Source: Lysinibacillus fusiformis
GTDB lineage: Bacteria > Bacillota > Bacilli > Bacillales_A > Planococcaceae
Assembly: GCF_003049525.1 (NCBI RefSeq)
Contig: NZ_PYWL01000004.1
Coordinates: forward strand, 62,001 to 126,000
Length of the DNA: 64,000 nucleotides
Reading direction: 5' to 3'
Part shown: positions 24,259 to 34,325 of the stretch, piece by piece
Layout of the letters: each line of letters opens with the position of its first letter
How positions within the stretch are numbered: the stretch's first letter is position 1
Made by a program: the position numbers and the translations under genes
Notes under the pieces: generated by a model
The model's input: only the letters and a program-made list of their open reading frames with translations
Databases searched by the model: none
What the model was told of the DNA's origin: nothing

Positions 24259-24465
24259 ATGAACGTAATCTTTATAGATTCAGTCACGGGTGATGAATTA
24301 TTGCACATGGTATCACACGACGTGGCAGGTATACTTGCGGCAGCACAGGGGGAAAGCGTGACTTTTCCAGTAGGTCATTTTAAATATGAATTTCATAATT
24401 TAGATTTTTATGAGGACAATGGGCAAATACGGCAGGAACTAGTGATTTATGTCAATAAAATCTAA
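24259..24465 (+). CDS. small protein of unknown function, 68 residues
   Basis: An excellent GGAGGTG precedes ATG 24259 by eight bases. The product (MNVIFIDSVTGDELLHMVSH...) is a compact mixed-structure cytoplasmic protein with no cysteine or membrane segment. The binding site and codon pattern argue that it is a real gene. No function can be offered. Confidence 0.55.
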   Translation: MNVIFIDSVTGDELLHMVSHDVAGILAAAQGESVTFPVGHFKYEFHNLDFYEDNGQIRQELVIYVNKI

Positions 24466-24526
24466 ATGTATGTATAGATAAGTCAAGAAACGGAACTATA
24501 AAAACAGGTAGTGAAAAGCAATGTGC

Positions 24527-24562
24527 TTGCTTTTTTATTTACCTGTAACTATAATAGTTACA
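24527..24562 (+). promoter_or_regulatory. promoter and palindromic operator of the Rrf2-type gene
   Basis: TTGCTT (24527-24532) and TATAAT (24550-24555) are 17 bases apart. The -10 box lies inside the perfect palindrome TGTAACTATAATAGTTACA (24544-24562). A near-identical palindrome precedes the next gene at 25020, so the Rrf2-type protein most likely controls both. Confidence 0.8.
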
Positions 24563-24578
24563 ACAGGTGGTGATACAT

Positions 24579-24992
24579 ATGGTGAACAGTCGATTTTCGG
24601 TGGCGATCCATATTCTTTCGCTAATTGCTACAACATCTGATAAAAGCTTACTTACGTCCGATTTTATCGCTGGAAGTGTAAATACAAATCCAGTGGTCAT
24701 AAGACGTATGATTGGTGTTCTGAAAAAGGCAGGCTTACTTTTATCACATTCAGGGGTTGCGGGGTATGAGCTTTTAGTGGAACCAAAGAATTTAACACTT
24801 TTAGCAATTTATCAAGCAATCGATGGGCCAGAACAGCTTTTTGCGATTCATGATGAGCCGAATCCAGCGTGTGCAGTGGGACGAGAAATCCAACATACTT
24901 TGGAAGATGTGTACACATCTATTTGGCAGGCAATGGAAGCACAGCTAAAGGCACAGACTTTGCAGGATGTGCTAGATCAGCTTCGTACTTAA
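24579..24992 (+). CDS. Rrf2-family transcriptional regulator, YwnA-like
   Basis: The 137-residue protein has the Rrf2 winged-helix start NSRFSVAIHILSLIA, the recognition helix region SVNTNPVVIRRMIGVLKKAGLL and the end-of-wing G...YELL. Only one cysteine lies in the usual Fe-S cluster loop (EPNPACAVG), so it is more like YwnA than the Fe-S regulators IscR or NsrR. ATG 24579 follows GGTGGTGATACAT. The palindrome over its -10 box implies autorepression. It is followed by a YwnB-like gene, the same order as ywnA-ywnB in B. subtilis. Confidence 0.85.
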   Translation: MVNSRFSVAIHILSLIATTSDKSLLTSDFIAGSVNTNPVVIRRMIGVLKKAGLLLSHSGVAGYELLVEPKNLTLLAIYQAIDGPEQLFAIHDEPNPACAVGREIQHTLEDVYTSIWQAMEAQLKAQTLQDVLDQLRT

Positions 24993-25019
24993 GCGAAGAT
25001 GGTCTATCTGTATCTAACC

Positions 25020-25038
25020 TGTAACTAAAATGGTTACA
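25020..25038 (+). promoter_or_regulatory. second copy of the Rrf2-type operator
   Basis: TGTAACTAAAATGGTTACA at 25020-25038 matches the palindrome at 24544-24562 in 16 of 19 positions. It lies 26 bases upstream of the YwnB-like gene, where it would block transcription when bound. Confidence 0.75.
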
Positions 25039-25063
25039 ACTATATATTAAGGAGGAACATACA

Positions 25064-25693
25064 ATGAAAATTGCTGTCATTGGTGCAACAGGTAAAGCAG
25101 GACAAAAAATAGTAGAGGAAGCGGTGCAACGTGGTCATGAGGTAACAGCTATCGTTCGTTCTGCCGCAAAAGTAACAACAGCTATCCCCGTAATAGAAAA
25201 AGACGTGTTTCAATTAACACAGGATGACGTGAAAGACTTCGATGCAGTAGTGAATGCGTTTGGCGCACCAGCTGGTCAGGAAGATTTACATGTGAAAGCG
25301 GGTCGTCATTTAATCGAAATTTTCCGAGACATTGATACAAAATTATTGGTTGTGGGAGGGGCAGGTAGTCTTTTTGTAGACCCTGAAAAACAAATCCGTG
25401 TAATGGAAACGCCTGATTTCCCAGCTATGTTCCTAGCAACTGCGCAAAATCAAGGACAAAATCTACAAGACCTACAACAATCTGCTATCCATTGGACATT
25501 TTTAAGTCCATCTGCATTTTTTGATCCAGAAGGTCCACGTACAGGTCACTATACAACAGGAGTCGATCATTTATTAGTAAATGAAGCTGGTGAAAGCTAT
25601 GTAAGCTACGCAGATTATGCAGTGGCAGTATTGGATGAGCTTGAAAATCCTCAGCATCAAAATAGCCGTTTTACTGTAACTTCGAATAAATAA
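25064..25693 (+). CDS. NAD(P)-binding Rossmann protein, YwnB-like
   Basis: The 209-residue protein begins MKIAVIGATGKAGQKIVEEA, a GxxGxxG dinucleotide-binding turn (residues 7-13), and keeps the NmrA/atypical SDR pattern throughout (VVGGAGSLFVDP, HWTFLSPSAFFDPEG, YVSYADYAVAVLDELE). Such proteins are flavin or quinone reductase-like or redox sensors. YwnB has no settled substrate. AAGGAGGAACATACA precedes the ATG. The upstream operator ties it to the Rrf2-type regulator, suggesting a response to an electrophile or redox signal. Confidence 0.85.
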   Translation: MKIAVIGATGKAGQKIVEEAVQRGHEVTAIVRSAAKVTTAIPVIEKDVFQLTQDDVKDFDAVVNAFGAPAGQEDLHVKAGRHLIEIFRDIDTKLLVVGGAGSLFVDPEKQIRVMETPDFPAMFLATAQNQGQNLQDLQQSAIHWTFLSPSAFFDPEGPRTGHYTTGVDHLLVNEAGESYVSYADYAVAVLDELENPQHQNSRFTVTSNK

Positions 25694-25705
25694 TAGAAGA
25701 ATGAA

Positions 25706-25751
25706 CAAACCAATAGAATGGACCTAATCGGTTTATTCTATTGGTTTTTTT
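25706..25751 (+). terminator. rho-independent terminator
   Basis: AACCAATAGAAT and ATTCTATTGGTT pair across a 14-base loop and are followed by a T run, closing the YwnA/YwnB-like operon. Confidence 0.88.
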
Positions 25752-25913
25752 GATTCACAATGAAATTTTTAACGCTATCGCATACAGTTGCCTAATTGTT
25801 TTGTATCGAACCTTTATCCGCTAATAATGCTAGGGCATTATTAAAATGTGCTCGGTTTTTAGCGATTTCTTTGCTTTTTTGAAGGATTTTTTTCGTTTAC
25901 AGAAAAATGACTG

Positions 25914-25942
25914 TTTACAATACGACTTTTATTAGCTACTAT
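25914..25942 (+). promoter_or_regulatory. sigma-A promoter of aspA
   Basis: TTTACA (25914-25919) and TACTAT (25937-25942) are separated by 17 bases. Transcription would start near 25949, about 25 bases before the aspA start. Confidence 0.6.
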
Positions 25943-25974
25943 CAAGTGTGAGTATTACATAAAAGGAGACGACA

Positions 25975-27396
25975 ATGATGTCAACACAACGTATAGAAAA
26001 AGATTTTTTAGGTGAGCGCGTATTACCAGCAGAGGCTTATTACGGAATTCAAACACTACGTGCAACGGAAAACTTCCCGATTACAGGCTACACAATTCAC
26101 TCTTCACTTATTAAGGCTATGGGGATTGTGAAGAAAGCAGCTGCGTTAAGTAATATGGAAGTACACCTATTATCAAAAGAAATTGGTGAGGCAATTGTCG
26201 AAGCAGCGCAAGAAGTAATTGATGGCAAATGGGATGCAGAATTCCTTGTAGACCCAATCCAAGGTGGAGCAGGTACATCCATCAATATGAATGCAAACGA
26301 AGTCATCGCCAACCGTGCCCTAGAAATTTTAGGGAAAGAAAAAGGTGACTATCATACAGTAAGTCCAAACAGTCATGTCAATATGTCACAATCAACAAAC
26401 GATGCTTTCCCAACAGCCATTCATATCGCTGTGTTAAATTTAATAGATGAATTATTAGAAACGATGGACTATATGCAATCCGTTTTCCATCAAAAAGCAG
26501 AGCAATTTGCACATGTCATTAAAATGGGACGGACGCATTTACAGGACGCAGTGCCAATTCGCTTAGGACAAGAGTTCGAAGCTTATTGCCGTGTCATCAA
26601 CCGTGATATTGTACGTATTCGTCAAACACGTCCAAACTTATATGATGTAAATATGGGCGCAACTGCAGTAGGTACAGGCTTAAATGCTTTCCCAGATTAT
26701 ATTAAATCTGTCGATGAGCATCTTGCAGAAATCTCTGGTTTACCATTAAAGGGTGCGACACATTTAGTTGATGCTACACAAAATACAGATGCTTATACAG
26801 AAGTATCTGGTGCGTTAAAAATTTGTATGATCAATATGTCGAAAATTGCAAATGACTTACGCTTAATGGCTTCTGGTCCACGTGCCGGCTTAGGGGAAAT
26901 CCTTTTACCAGCTCGCCAACCAGGTTCTTCGATCATGCCAGGTAAAGTAAACCCTGTGATGCCAGAAGTACTGAATCAAGTGGCTTTCCAAGTGATTGGT
27001 AACGACCATACAATTTCATTAGCTTCTGAAGCTGGTCAATTAGAGTTAAATGTTATGGAGCCGGTATTAGTATTTAACCTAATTCAATCTATCAGCATTA
27101 TGAATAATGTTTTCCGTGCGTTTACAGAAAACTGCTTAAAAGATATTGAAGCAAATGAAGAACGTATGAAAGAATATGTAGAGAAAAGTGTAGGGGTACT
27201 AACTGCTGTGAACCCTCATATTGGCTATGAAGTTGCTGCTCGTCTTGCACGTGAAGCGATTCTAACAGGTCGTTCAATCCGTGAGCTTTGTATTGAAGCG
27301 GGTGTTTTAACAAAAGAACAACTGGACCTAATTTTAGATCCTTATGAAATGACACATCCAGGTATCGCTGGCTCAAGTATCATGAATTTAAAATAA
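25975..27396 (+). CDS. aspA: aspartate ammonia-lyase (aspartase)
   Basis: The 473-residue enzyme converts L-aspartate to fumarate and ammonia. The fumarase/aspartase superfamily motifs are clear: NMNANEVIANRA, THLQDAVPIRLGQEFEAY and the signature GSSIMPGKVNPVMPE (about residues 318-332) with the catalytic serine loop. Sequence features such as SQSTNDAFPTAIHIA favour aspartase over fumarase. AAGGAGACGACA precedes ATGATG. It is monocistronic, with its own promoter and terminator. It feeds amino-acid carbon into the TCA cycle, fitting organisms that prefer amino acids to sugars. Confidence 0.95.
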   Translation: MMSTQRIEKDFLGERVLPAEAYYGIQTLRATENFPITGYTIHSSLIKAMGIVKKAAALSNMEVHLLSKEIGEAIVEAAQEVIDGKWDAEFLVDPIQGGAGTSINMNANEVIANRALEILGKEKGDYHTVSPNSHVNMSQSTNDAFPTAIHIAVLNLIDELLETMDYMQSVFHQKAEQFAHVIKMGRTHLQDAVPIRLGQEFEAYCRVINRDIVRIRQTRPNLYDVNMGATAVGTGLNAFPDYIKSVDEHLAEISGLPLKGATHLVDATQNTDAYTEVSGALKICMINMSKIANDLRLMASGPRAGLGEILLPARQPGSSIMPGKVNPVMPEVLNQVAFQVIGNDHTISLASEAGQLELNVMEPVLVFNLIQSISIMNNVFRAFTENCLKDIEANEERMKEYVEKSVGVLTAVNPHIGYEVAARLAREAILTGRSIRELCIEAGVLTKEQLDLILDPYEMTHPGIAGSSIMNLK

Positions 27397-27408
27397 TTAA
27401 ATTATAGG

Positions 27409-27449
27409 GACTGTAGGTATGCCTTTGTGGCTGTCTACAGTCTTTTTTT
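27409..27449 (+). terminator. rho-independent terminator of aspA
   Basis: GACTGTAG and CTACAGTC pair across an 18-base loop and are followed by seven T residues. Confidence 0.8.
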
Positions 27450-27560
27450 ATGCGCTTTTTAGAACTTTACTCATATAAAAGGGGCTTTTTCTTATGTTTT
27501 TTAGGATTATTCAACTATAATAATGGTATGGAAGTAATATTTTAGTTGGGGGAATTTGTT

Positions 27561-28805
27561 ATGAGTTTACGAAATAAGAGTTTACTTGGCTTTTCAGCTT
27601 TAAATGTGTTAATGATTATTATTTTATTTTTAGATTTGGCCAATGTAACAACATTAGAATGGCTTGCAACCGTTTTAACCATCTTGGGAATTGCCATTAC
27701 ACTTTCGTACACGGTCTATGTCCATTTTAAAGTGATACAGCCTATTAAACAGTTAACGGAGGCTGCTCAAGGGATTACCTCAGGCAAATTGGATACAGTT
27801 GTCATTGAGGTACATGATAATGGGGAAATCTCTCAGCTAGCACAATCTTTTTTAGATATGAAAAATCAATTACGAACAATGACACAAAAAATTGCGAATA
27901 GCTCTACGGATTTATCGACAAGTATTGAAGAACTATCAGCAAGTACGAGTGAAATTACGCTAGCTGTGGAAGAAGTAGATCAGCAGATAGAGAAAACATC
28001 AGATGGCTTGAAGCAAGCTGCACAATCCGCTAGTGAAAGTGCCCATGCGATGCAAGAAACTGTCGATGGAATTGAACGTATTACCGTTGCTACACAGGAT
28101 GTTTTTAGTCATGCGAAAGAGGCCAATGAAATTGCCGGAAACGGGGTAGCCATTTTACATGTAGCAAAGGAACAAATGCAATTTATTTCATCATCAACTG
28201 ACAAAACAAGTAGTCTGATGCAGCAACTATCCACTAAAATGTCAGATATTAAATCGATGACCGATATGATTACAGCCATTACTGATCAAACCAATCTATT
28301 AGCTTTAAATGCTGCCATTGAAGCCGCACGGGCTGGAGAACATGGTAAAGGCTTTGCAGTAGTAGCAGAAGAGGTCCGACAATTAGCTGAGCAATCGAAG
28401 CATTCTGCTACGCAAATTGTTGACTTAGTAGTAGGCATTGAACATGATACAAAACAAGTCGCTTCATCGGTGGAGGAGGATTTGAAAAATGTTCAGCAAG
28501 GTGTTTATGTCATTGATGAGGCGACAAAATCATTCGGGACGATCACACAGCATGTAAGTCGCATGAATAACCAGCTTGAAGACATTTCCGCAACAGCCGA
28601 ACAGCTTTCCAGTAGCGCAAATGAAGTGGCATCAACGGTCATAACTATTGCGGATGGAATGGGCCGATTATCGAATTACACAGAGTCTGTTTTGCAGTCA
28701 ATGGATGAGCAAACTGCCTCCATGCAAGCTGTCAATCACGTCACACAGGATTTAAGTGTGCAGGCTGATAGTTTACAAAAATTAACCAATCAATTCGGTG
28801 CTTAA
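27561..28805 (+). CDS. methyl-accepting chemotaxis protein with minimal outer domain
   Basis: The 414-residue receptor has two membrane helices (about 9-27 and 34-57) joined by only a few residues, so no real ligand-binding outer domain exists. A HAMP segment (about 58-112, [18 protein letters not shown]) and a full signalling domain follow, with the hairpin tip [44 protein letters not shown]. Such receptors sense from within the membrane or cytoplasm, for example redox or proton-motive force. ATG 27561 follows GGGGGAATTTGTT, and the upstream TTG 27546 lacks a binding site. The gene is monocistronic. Confidence 0.92.
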   Translation: MSLRNKSLLGFSALNVLMIIILFLDLANVTTLEWLATVLTILGIAITLSYTVYVHFKVIQPIKQLTEAAQGITSGKLDTVVIEVHDNGEISQLAQSFLDMKNQLRTMTQKIANSSTDLSTSIEELSASTSEITLAVEEVDQQIEKTSDGLKQAAQSASESAHAMQETVDGIERITVATQDVFSHAKEANEIAGNGVAILHVAKEQMQFISSSTDKTSSLMQQLSTKMSDIKSMTDMITAITDQTNLLALNAAIEAARAGEHGKGFAVVAEEVRQLAEQSKHSATQIVDLVVGIEHDTKQVASSVEEDLKNVQQGVYVIDEATKSFGTITQHVSRMNNQLEDISATAEQLSSSANEVASTVITIADGMGRLSNYTESVLQSMDEQTASMQAVNHVTQDLSVQADSLQKLTNQFGA

Positions 28806-28912
28806 GAGGCCCGTGGGAAATTTCAAGGGTTTATAGCCCTGAAATAATGATTCGAAACAAATAAATTTACAAGTTTTTTAGTATAATTTTATTGTTCCTT
28901 TACTCCATAGGA

Positions 28913-28967
28913 TAAGAGGCTTTTTTACAGTTGACCAATTTTCTGTAAAATAAGCCTCTTTTTTTAT
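28913..28967 (+). terminator. rho-independent terminator
   Basis: AAGAGGCTT, TACAG and their complements form a two-part stem with a T run, about 110 bases after the chemoreceptor stop. Confidence 0.85.
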
Positions 28968-29010
28968 GAATTATTTATAAAACTTGTAAATTCACAGATA
29001 AATAAAAATG

Positions 29011-29039
29011 TTGAATTTTTTAATTTAGTTTCTTATAAT
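29011..29039 (+). promoter_or_regulatory. sigma-A promoter of the urease operon
   Basis: TTGAAT (29011-29016) and TATAAT (29034-29039) are separated by 17 bases. Transcription would start near 29046, giving an untranslated leader of about 225 bases. Confidence 0.7.
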
Positions 29040-29045
29040 GGACTA

Positions 29046-29272
29046 GCTGTTACCTCTATTACTCACTTCAACTATTGCAACCCGCGTTCGCCGGGTCAAC
29101 AAGTCATTTCTATTTCTCTTCGCATATCCCTTGCGAAATCATAATTTGTAAGACAACAATTAAATGCTAAAAAAACTAAATGGTATTAAAAAGCTCATCC
29201 AATTGAAAGGAAGTATGCTTCGAAAAATATTATTGAAAGATAATTCTGAATATAGGAAAGAGAGAGATTGAT
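29046..29272 (+). promoter_or_regulatory. long structured leader of the urease operon
   Basis: The untranslated leader contains two small GC-rich hairpins, ACCCG/CGGGT (about 29080-29096) and TTCGCA/TGCGAA (about 29119-29137). No known riboswitch core, nor a recognisable nitrogen- or nickel-regulator box, was identified. A control function is possible but unproven. Confidence 0.35.
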
Positions 29273-29575
29273 TTGAAGCTATCACCAGTAGAACAAGAAA
29301 AAATACTCCTCCATGTGGCAGGAGAACTTGCGCTGAAAAGAAAAGCTCGCGGTTTAAAGCTAAATTATCCAGAAGCTGTTGCCCTTATTAGTAGTTTCAT
29401 CATGGAGGGTGCTAGAGATGGAAAAACTGTAGCACAGCTAATGAGTGAAGCTAAGCATGTTCTGACAGCAGAGGACGTAATGGAAGGTGTCGGTGACATG
29501 GTTTCAGATGTACAGGTAGAATGTACCTTCCCAGATGGGACAAAACTTGTCACAGTTCACCGTCCAATTCAGTAA
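29273..29575 (+). CDS. ureA: urease gamma subunit
   Basis: The 100-residue protein ([23 protein letters not shown]...) is a full-length UreA, with the conserved [15 protein letters not shown] and [15 protein letters not shown] ends. It forms the outer gamma part of the (UreA-UreB-UreC)3 enzyme that hydrolyses urea to ammonia and carbamate in the cytoplasm. A TTG start is used, preceded by AAAGAGAGAG. It is the first gene of a seven-gene urease operon. Confidence 0.97.
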   Translation: MKLSPVEQEKILLHVAGELALKRKARGLKLNYPEAVALISSFIMEGARDGKTVAQLMSEAKHVLTAEDVMEGVGDMVSDVQVECTFPDGTKLVTVHRPIQ

Positions 29576-29589
29576 AGGAGTGTTGGCAG

Positions 29590-29958
29590 ATGATTCCTGG
29601 AGAAATTCGACCAAAAAATGGTGTGATTGAAATCAATGTGGGCAGGGCAACAAAAAAGGTTTTAGTAGCCAATACAGGTGACCGTCCAATTCAAGTAGGT
29701 TCACATTTTCATTTTATCGAAGTGAATCGATTTCTAGAATTTAATCGTGAAGATGCAATCGGTATGCATTTAAATATTCCATCAGGGACGGCAGTTCGCT
29801 TTGAACCTGGGGAAGAAAAAGAAGTAGAGCTTGTCGAATTTGGTGGGAAACAACATGTCTTTGGCTTAAATAAGCTAACAGAAGGGTCAACTCACCATAA
29901 AGATGAAATTTTAGACAAGGCAATTGAAGGTGGCTTTAAAGGAGCGGAAGAAAAATGA
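29590..29958 (+). CDS. ureB: urease beta subunit
   Basis: The 122-residue protein starts [19 protein letters not shown], as all UreB proteins do. It has the [15 protein letters not shown] and [17 protein letters not shown] motifs. ATG 29590 follows AAGGAGTGTTGGCAG, and the longer frame from 29521 overlaps ureA and is rejected. It sits between UreA and UreC in the enzyme and helps admit nickel and CO2 during activation. The stop overlaps ureC by four bases. Confidence 0.97.
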   Translation: MIPGEIRPKNGVIEINVGRATKKVLVANTGDRPIQVGSHFHFIEVNRFLEFNREDAIGMHLNIPSGTAVRFEPGEEKEVELVEFGGKQHVFGLNKLTEGSTHHKDEILDKAIEGGFKGAEEK

Positions 29959-31670
29959 AGGTAACACATGAAGCTTACGCGAAAATGTTCGGTCCTACAG
30001 TTGGCGACAAAGTGCGTTTAGCCGATACGGATTTGTGGATCGAAATTGAGAAGGACTATACATCCTATGGAGATGAAGGTGTCTTTGGTGGTGGTAAATC
30101 ACTGCGTGTTTCAATGGGGCAAAATGGTAAAAATACACGCAATGAAGGTGTGCTAGATACAGTCATTACTAACGTCATCATTATCGATTATACGGGTATT
30201 GTGAAAGCTGATATCGGTATTAAAGATGGCCGAATAATTGGTATCGGCAAAGCAGGCAATCCGAATAGTATGGATGGCGTCGATCAGGATATGATTATCG
30301 GCGTAGGGACAGAGGTTTATGCAGGGGAAGGGCTTATAGCAACAGCTGGTGCCATTGATACACATATCCACTTCATTAGTCCCGATCAAGTGGAAACAGC
30401 CCTATTAGCAGGCACAACAACTTTTATTGGTGGCGGAACAGGACCAGCAGCAGGTTCAAAGGCGACAAGCTTAACTGCTGGTGAATGGCATCTACATCGC
30501 ATGTTACAGGCTGTGGAAGGCTTCCCAATGAATGTTGGATTACTTGCAAAAGGTAGTGCCTCGGACCCAGCACCAATTATCGAGCAAGTTCGTGCGGGTG
30601 CCATCGGATTGAAGATTCATGAGGACTGGGGGGCAACACCTTCCGCACTGGACCAAAGCTTAACCGTTGCAGACGAGTACGATATTCAAGTAGCCTTGCA
30701 CTCCGATACATTAAATGAAGCAGGATTTGTGGAAGATACAATCAATGCCATCGATGGCCGTGTTATTCATATTTTCCATACAGAAGGTGCTGGTGGTGGA
30801 CACGCGCCTGATCAGCTAGTAATGGCATCTTTACCAAATATTTTGCCAGCCTCGACGAACCCTACGAAACCATTTACGACGAACACGATTGATGAGCATT
30901 TAGATATGCTGATGGTATGTCATCACTTAAAGCATGATGTGCCAGAAGATGTCGCATTCGCAGATTCACGTATCAGACCTGAAACGATTGCTGCAGAAGA
31001 TATTATGCAGGACTTAGGAATATTGAGCATCATGTCTTCGGATTCACAGGCGATGGGTCGTGTGGGAGAGGTGACGATACGGACGTTCCAAACAGCAGAC
31101 AAAATGAAAAAGCAACGTGGACCTTTGCCACAGGATGAGGGCAAGGAACACGATAATTATCGCGTCAAGCGCTATATGGCGAAGCTAAATATTAACCCAG
31201 CAATCGCACATGGTATTAGCCATGAAGTTGGTTCACTGGAAGAAGGGAAATTAGCCGATATTGTTTTATGGGAACCAGCGTTCTTTGGCGTAAAGGCAGA
31301 AGTGGTCATCAAAGCTGGTATTGCCGTTTATGGTATTACAGGTGATCCAAATGCATCCATTCCAACACCGCAGCCAATGAAAGGGCGGCAGACTTATGGC
31401 TTCTATGGACAAGGTCCTCAAAATTGTGGTATGACATTTTTACCGAAAATTGCGGTAGAAGAAGGATTGCCAGAAAAATTAGGCTTAAAACGAATGATTG
31501 GGACGGTTTCGAATTGCCGAAATATTCGTAAATCTGATATGAAGCTTAATAACGAGACGCCAGAAATTGATGTGAACCCAGAAACATATGAAGTAAAAAT
31601 TGATGGTGAATTAGCAACATGTGAGCCGGTAGATGTACTACCAATGGCTCAACGATATTTCTTATTCTAA
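29955..31670 (+). CDS. ureC: urease alpha (catalytic) subunit
   Basis: The 571-residue protein holds the dinuclear nickel site: H137 and H139 (DTHIHFISP), the carbamylated lysine K220 with H222 (GLKIHEDWG), H249 and H275, and the distal aspartate near 363. The mobile flap with its catalytic histidine is in [26 protein letters not shown] (about 317-342). All residues needed for activity are present. The start overlaps ureB (ATGA). The length is that of other Bacillaceae ureases. The enzyme supplies ammonia from urea and raises local pH. Confidence 0.98.
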   Translation: MKVTHEAYAKMFGPTVGDKVRLADTDLWIEIEKDYTSYGDEGVFGGGKSLRVSMGQNGKNTRNEGVLDTVITNVIIIDYTGIVKADIGIKDGRIIGIGKAGNPNSMDGVDQDMIIGVGTEVYAGEGLIATAGAIDTHIHFISPDQVETALLAGTTTFIGGGTGPAAGSKATSLTAGEWHLHRMLQAVEGFPMNVGLLAKGSASDPAPIIEQVRAGAIGLKIHEDWGATPSALDQSLTVADEYDIQVALHSDTLNEAGFVEDTINAIDGRVIHIFHTEGAGGGHAPDQLVMASLPNILPASTNPTKPFTTNTIDEHLDMLMVCHHLKHDVPEDVAFADSRIRPETIAAEDIMQDLGILSIMSSDSQAMGRVGEVTIRTFQTADKMKKQRGPLPQDEGKEHDNYRVKRYMAKLNINPAIAHGISHEVGSLEEGKLADIVLWEPAFFGVKAEVVIKAGIAVYGITGDPNASIPTPQPMKGRQTYGFYGQGPQNCGMTFLPKIAVEEGLPEKLGLKRMIGTVSNCRNIRKSDMKLNNETPEIDVNPETYEVKIDGELATCEPVDVLPMAQRYFLF

Positions 31671-31722
31671 GCAATTAAAGTGAGAGTAACAGCCAATAAA
31701 AAGACAATGAGGTGCTAAACAT

Positions 31723-32169
31723 ATGTTAATCGAAAAAATTATTGGGAATATTGCCCACGAAGAAGAACATCAACAAAAGACAACAGAATGGATTGAGCTA
31801 GAATGGGAGGAATTAAGCAAACGAATTCTTCGCACAGAAACAGATCAAGGTACAGACATTGCTTTACGACTAGAAGGTGATGAACCATTAAAATATGGTG
31901 ATTTATTATTTGAGGATGATCACCTTCGTATAGCAATTCGTACAAAATTAGAGACTGTCATTGTTATTACGCCCAAAGACATGCATGAAATGGGAAAATC
32001 AGCTTTCGAATTAGGAAATCGTCATACGCCTTGCCTCATTGAAAACAATGAAATCATCGTACGAGCAGATCATACGATAAATCCATTATTAGATGAAATA
32101 GGGGTGCACTATGAAACAACAGAAAGACGTTTCAAGCAGCCATTCAAATACCGTGGACACTCTCACTAA
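31723..32169 (+). CDS. ureE: urease accessory protein UreE (nickel chaperone)
   Basis: The 148-residue protein has the UreE N-terminal peptide-binding domain and the C-terminal metal-binding domain, with [22 protein letters not shown] around the conserved interface histidine near residue 100. The His-rich tail seen in Klebsiella is reduced to GHSH. It hands nickel to the UreD-F-G complex. It lies 52 bases after ureC and overlaps ureF by 59 bases, in a different frame. Confidence 0.95.
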   Translation: MLIEKIIGNIAHEEEHQQKTTEWIELEWEELSKRILRTETDQGTDIALRLEGDEPLKYGDLLFEDDHLRIAIRTKLETVIVITPKDMHEMGKSAFELGNRHTPCLIENNEIIVRADHTINPLLDEIGVHYETTERRFKQPFKYRGHSH

Positions 32170-32851
32170 TTTATCGATACTGCAACTTTTACAAATTCAT
32201 GATTCGGCATTCCCAATAGGTTCATATACACATTCCTACGGTATGGAAACGTATATTCAAGAAGATTTCATTCGTACAAAGGAACAATTAATCGAATTTT
32301 GTCAGGGCTATTTATTTCATAATTTAGTGCACGGAGATGCGATTCTTATTCAAGAAGCATTCCATGCAGCAAAAGACAGAGATATTGCTCGTCTTACAGA
32401 GCTCGATGAACTTTGTGGGGCTATGAAGCTTGCTAAGGAATCTAAAGAGGCGAGTGTCAATGTAGGGAAGCAATTTGTGCGAACTGTGACACCGCTTATG
32501 GAATACCCTTTTTTATCGCAGTGGAAGGAGAGAATCGAGCGTGAAGAAGTGAAGGGACATTACGCCGTGATTTATGGAATCTATTGCGAGGCGCTAGGTG
32601 TCAATGTTTTTCACGCAGTGATGACCTTTATGTATGCATCAATTAGCGGCCTAGTACAAAATGCTGTACGTGCAGTACCGTTTGGTCAGAATACAGGTGT
32701 CCAAGCATTGAATGAGCTATTGATTTCGGTAGAAGAAGCAGCGCAAACAGTGATGTCATTAACGATGGATGATTTAACGAATAATGCGTTAGGGATTGAA
32801 TTGGCATCCATGAAACATGAGTTTTTATATTCCAGATTATTTATTTCATAG
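32111..32851 (+). CDS. ureF: urease accessory protein UreF
   Basis: The 246-residue all-helical protein shows [29 protein letters not shown] at the start and [14 protein letters not shown] near the end, which are typical UreF signatures. With UreD and UreG it forms the activation complex on apo-urease and gates the GTPase. ATG 32111 follows AGGGGTGCACT, giving a longer than usual N-terminal tail and a 59-base overlap with ureE. A later start would be needed to remove the overlap, but no good binding site was found. Confidence 0.95.
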   Translation: MKQQKDVSSSHSNTVDTLTNLSILQLLQIHDSAFPIGSYTHSYGMETYIQEDFIRTKEQLIEFCQGYLFHNLVHGDAILIQEAFHAAKDRDIARLTELDELCGAMKLAKESKEASVNVGKQFVRTVTPLMEYPFLSQWKERIEREEVKGHYAVIYGIYCEALGVNVFHAVMTFMYASISGLVQNAVRAVPFGQNTGVQALNELLISVEEAAQTVMSLTMDDLTNNALGIELASMKHEFLYSRLFIS

Positions 32852-32868
32852 AAAGAGAGAGGATAACA

Positions 32869-33498
32869 ATGAAACCAATACGTATTGGTATCGGCGGCCC
32901 AGTTGGGTCAGGAAAAACATCTTTAGTAGATCAATTAACACGTGTGATGCATGAGCATTATCATGTAGCGGTTATCACAAATGATATTTATACAAGAGAA
33001 GACGCTCAATATTTAATAACGAATGGTGTTTTAGAGGAAGAGCGTATTATTGGGGTGGAAACAGGTGGTTGTCCTCATACAGCTATTCGTGAGGATGCAT
33101 CGATGAATTTTGCAGCGATTGATGATTTAAATAAACGTTTCCAAGATTTAGATATTATTTTCATTGAAAGTGGTGGCGATAATTTATCTGCAACATTTAG
33201 TCCTGAGCTAGTGCATGGCTATATTTACGTAATTGATGTGGCAGAAGGACAGGATATCCCACGTAAAGGTGGTCCAGCGCTAACGCGTTCAGACTTACTA
33301 CTAATCAATAAAACATCATTGGCGCCTCATGTTGGGGTTGATCTAGAAATAATGGATCAGGATGTGAAAAAAATGCGTGGTGGCCGTCCATATATTTTTG
33401 CAGATGTTCGTTCACAAACGAATGTAGATAAGGTGGTTGAATGGATTCAGCACCATATGCTACTTGAAGGTGCCGAAGCTGTTGACAACCATGCTTAA
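32869..33498 (+). CDS. ureG: urease accessory GTPase UreG
   Basis: The 209-residue SIMIBI-class GTPase begins with the P-loop [14 protein letters not shown] (residues 5-18). It has the metal-binding CPH motif in [17 protein letters not shown] (about 63-79) and [10 protein letters not shown] as the guanine-specificity region. It couples GTP hydrolysis to nickel delivery into UreC. GAGAGAGGATAACA precedes the ATG. ureD overlaps its end by eight bases. Confidence 0.97.
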   Translation: MKPIRIGIGGPVGSGKTSLVDQLTRVMHEHYHVAVITNDIYTREDAQYLITNGVLEEERIIGVETGGCPHTAIREDASMNFAAIDDLNKRFQDLDIIFIESGGDNLSATFSPELVHGYIYVIDVAEGQDIPRKGGPALTRSDLLLINKTSLAPHVGVDLEIMDQDVKKMRGGRPYIFADVRSQTNVDKVVEWIQHHMLLEGAEAVDNHA

Positions 33499-34297
33499 TC
33501 AACCAAAGATCAATCATTTCGGCAAATTAGAAATGGCCTTTGAGCCTAGGAGGGGCTATACAAGACTAGTTCATGTGTACCAGCAGCCTCCCTTAAAGGC
33601 TAGCCGTGAATTATATGAAGGTAGTGATCCAACTGCCACAGTATTTTTGATGGAATCCTCTGGTGGGATGGTAGCGGGAGACCGCAATGAAATCGATGTC
33701 AAACTGGCACCAGAAAGCCGAGTAAGACTTAAGCAACAATCAGCATTGAAAATCTATCCTTCGCATACAGGTGATCATTGTACCCAGGCTATTACGGTTG
33801 AAATTGCTGATGAGGCACGGTTAGAATGGCTTCCTGAAGTGACCATTCCATTTGAACGAGCCAAGTTTCAAGCGTATACAACTATTTACATGAAGGAGAG
33901 CTCGACATTAATTTGGGGTGAAATTATCGCACCAGGCCGAGAAATGCGGGGAGAAGTCTTTGATTATCAAGACTACCAATCTAAATATAAGGTTTATGTA
34001 GAGAATAAACTTATAGCGTTTGATTCCATCCATTTTAAACCACAGGAAATGAATTTTGCAGCGCTTGGCTTGCTCGAAAAGGCACTCTATATCGGTTCCT
34101 TATGGATTGTGTCACCACTTGTGAAAAATATGAACATGAGAGATTTACAGGCTTTGATTCAACAGGAGCAATCTCTTCAGGCAAGCGTAACAAAGCTAAC
34201 AGATCAGGCGATTCATTGTAGATGGCTCGCCAAAGAGCAACGAACACTTCACAAGGAAATAAATCGTATGTTTGAACATATGACAGCATTACTGTAA
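33491..34297 (+). CDS. ureD: urease accessory protein UreD (UreH)
   Basis: The 268-residue beta-rich scaffold protein shows [28 protein letters not shown], then [19 protein letters not shown] and [14 protein letters not shown], the hallmarks of UreD. It binds apo-urease first and recruits UreF and UreG. ATG 33491 overlaps the ureG stop, whereas the longer frame from 33437 runs deep into ureG. It completes the order ureABC-E-F-G-D and leads into the nickel transporter genes 28 bases on. Confidence 0.95.
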   Translation: MLNQPKINHFGKLEMAFEPRRGYTRLVHVYQQPPLKASRELYEGSDPTATVFLMESSGGMVAGDRNEIDVKLAPESRVRLKQQSALKIYPSHTGDHCTQAITVEIADEARLEWLPEVTIPFERAKFQAYTTIYMKESSTLIWGEIIAPGREMRGEVFDYQDYQSKYKVYVENKLIAFDSIHFKPQEMNFAALGLLEKALYIGSLWIVSPLVKNMNMRDLQALIQQEQSLQASVTKLTDQAIHCRWLAKEQRTLHKEINRMFEHMTALL

Positions 34298-34325
34298 TTT
34301 CTGCTGTGATAAAGGAGATAGTGAA

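Noticed and set aside
29046..29272. Known riboswitch in the urease leader
   Set aside because: No conserved core of any class I know was found. Only small hairpins are visible.
30153..30604. Antisense frames within ureC
   Set aside because: They shadow a fully conserved gene and have no start signals.
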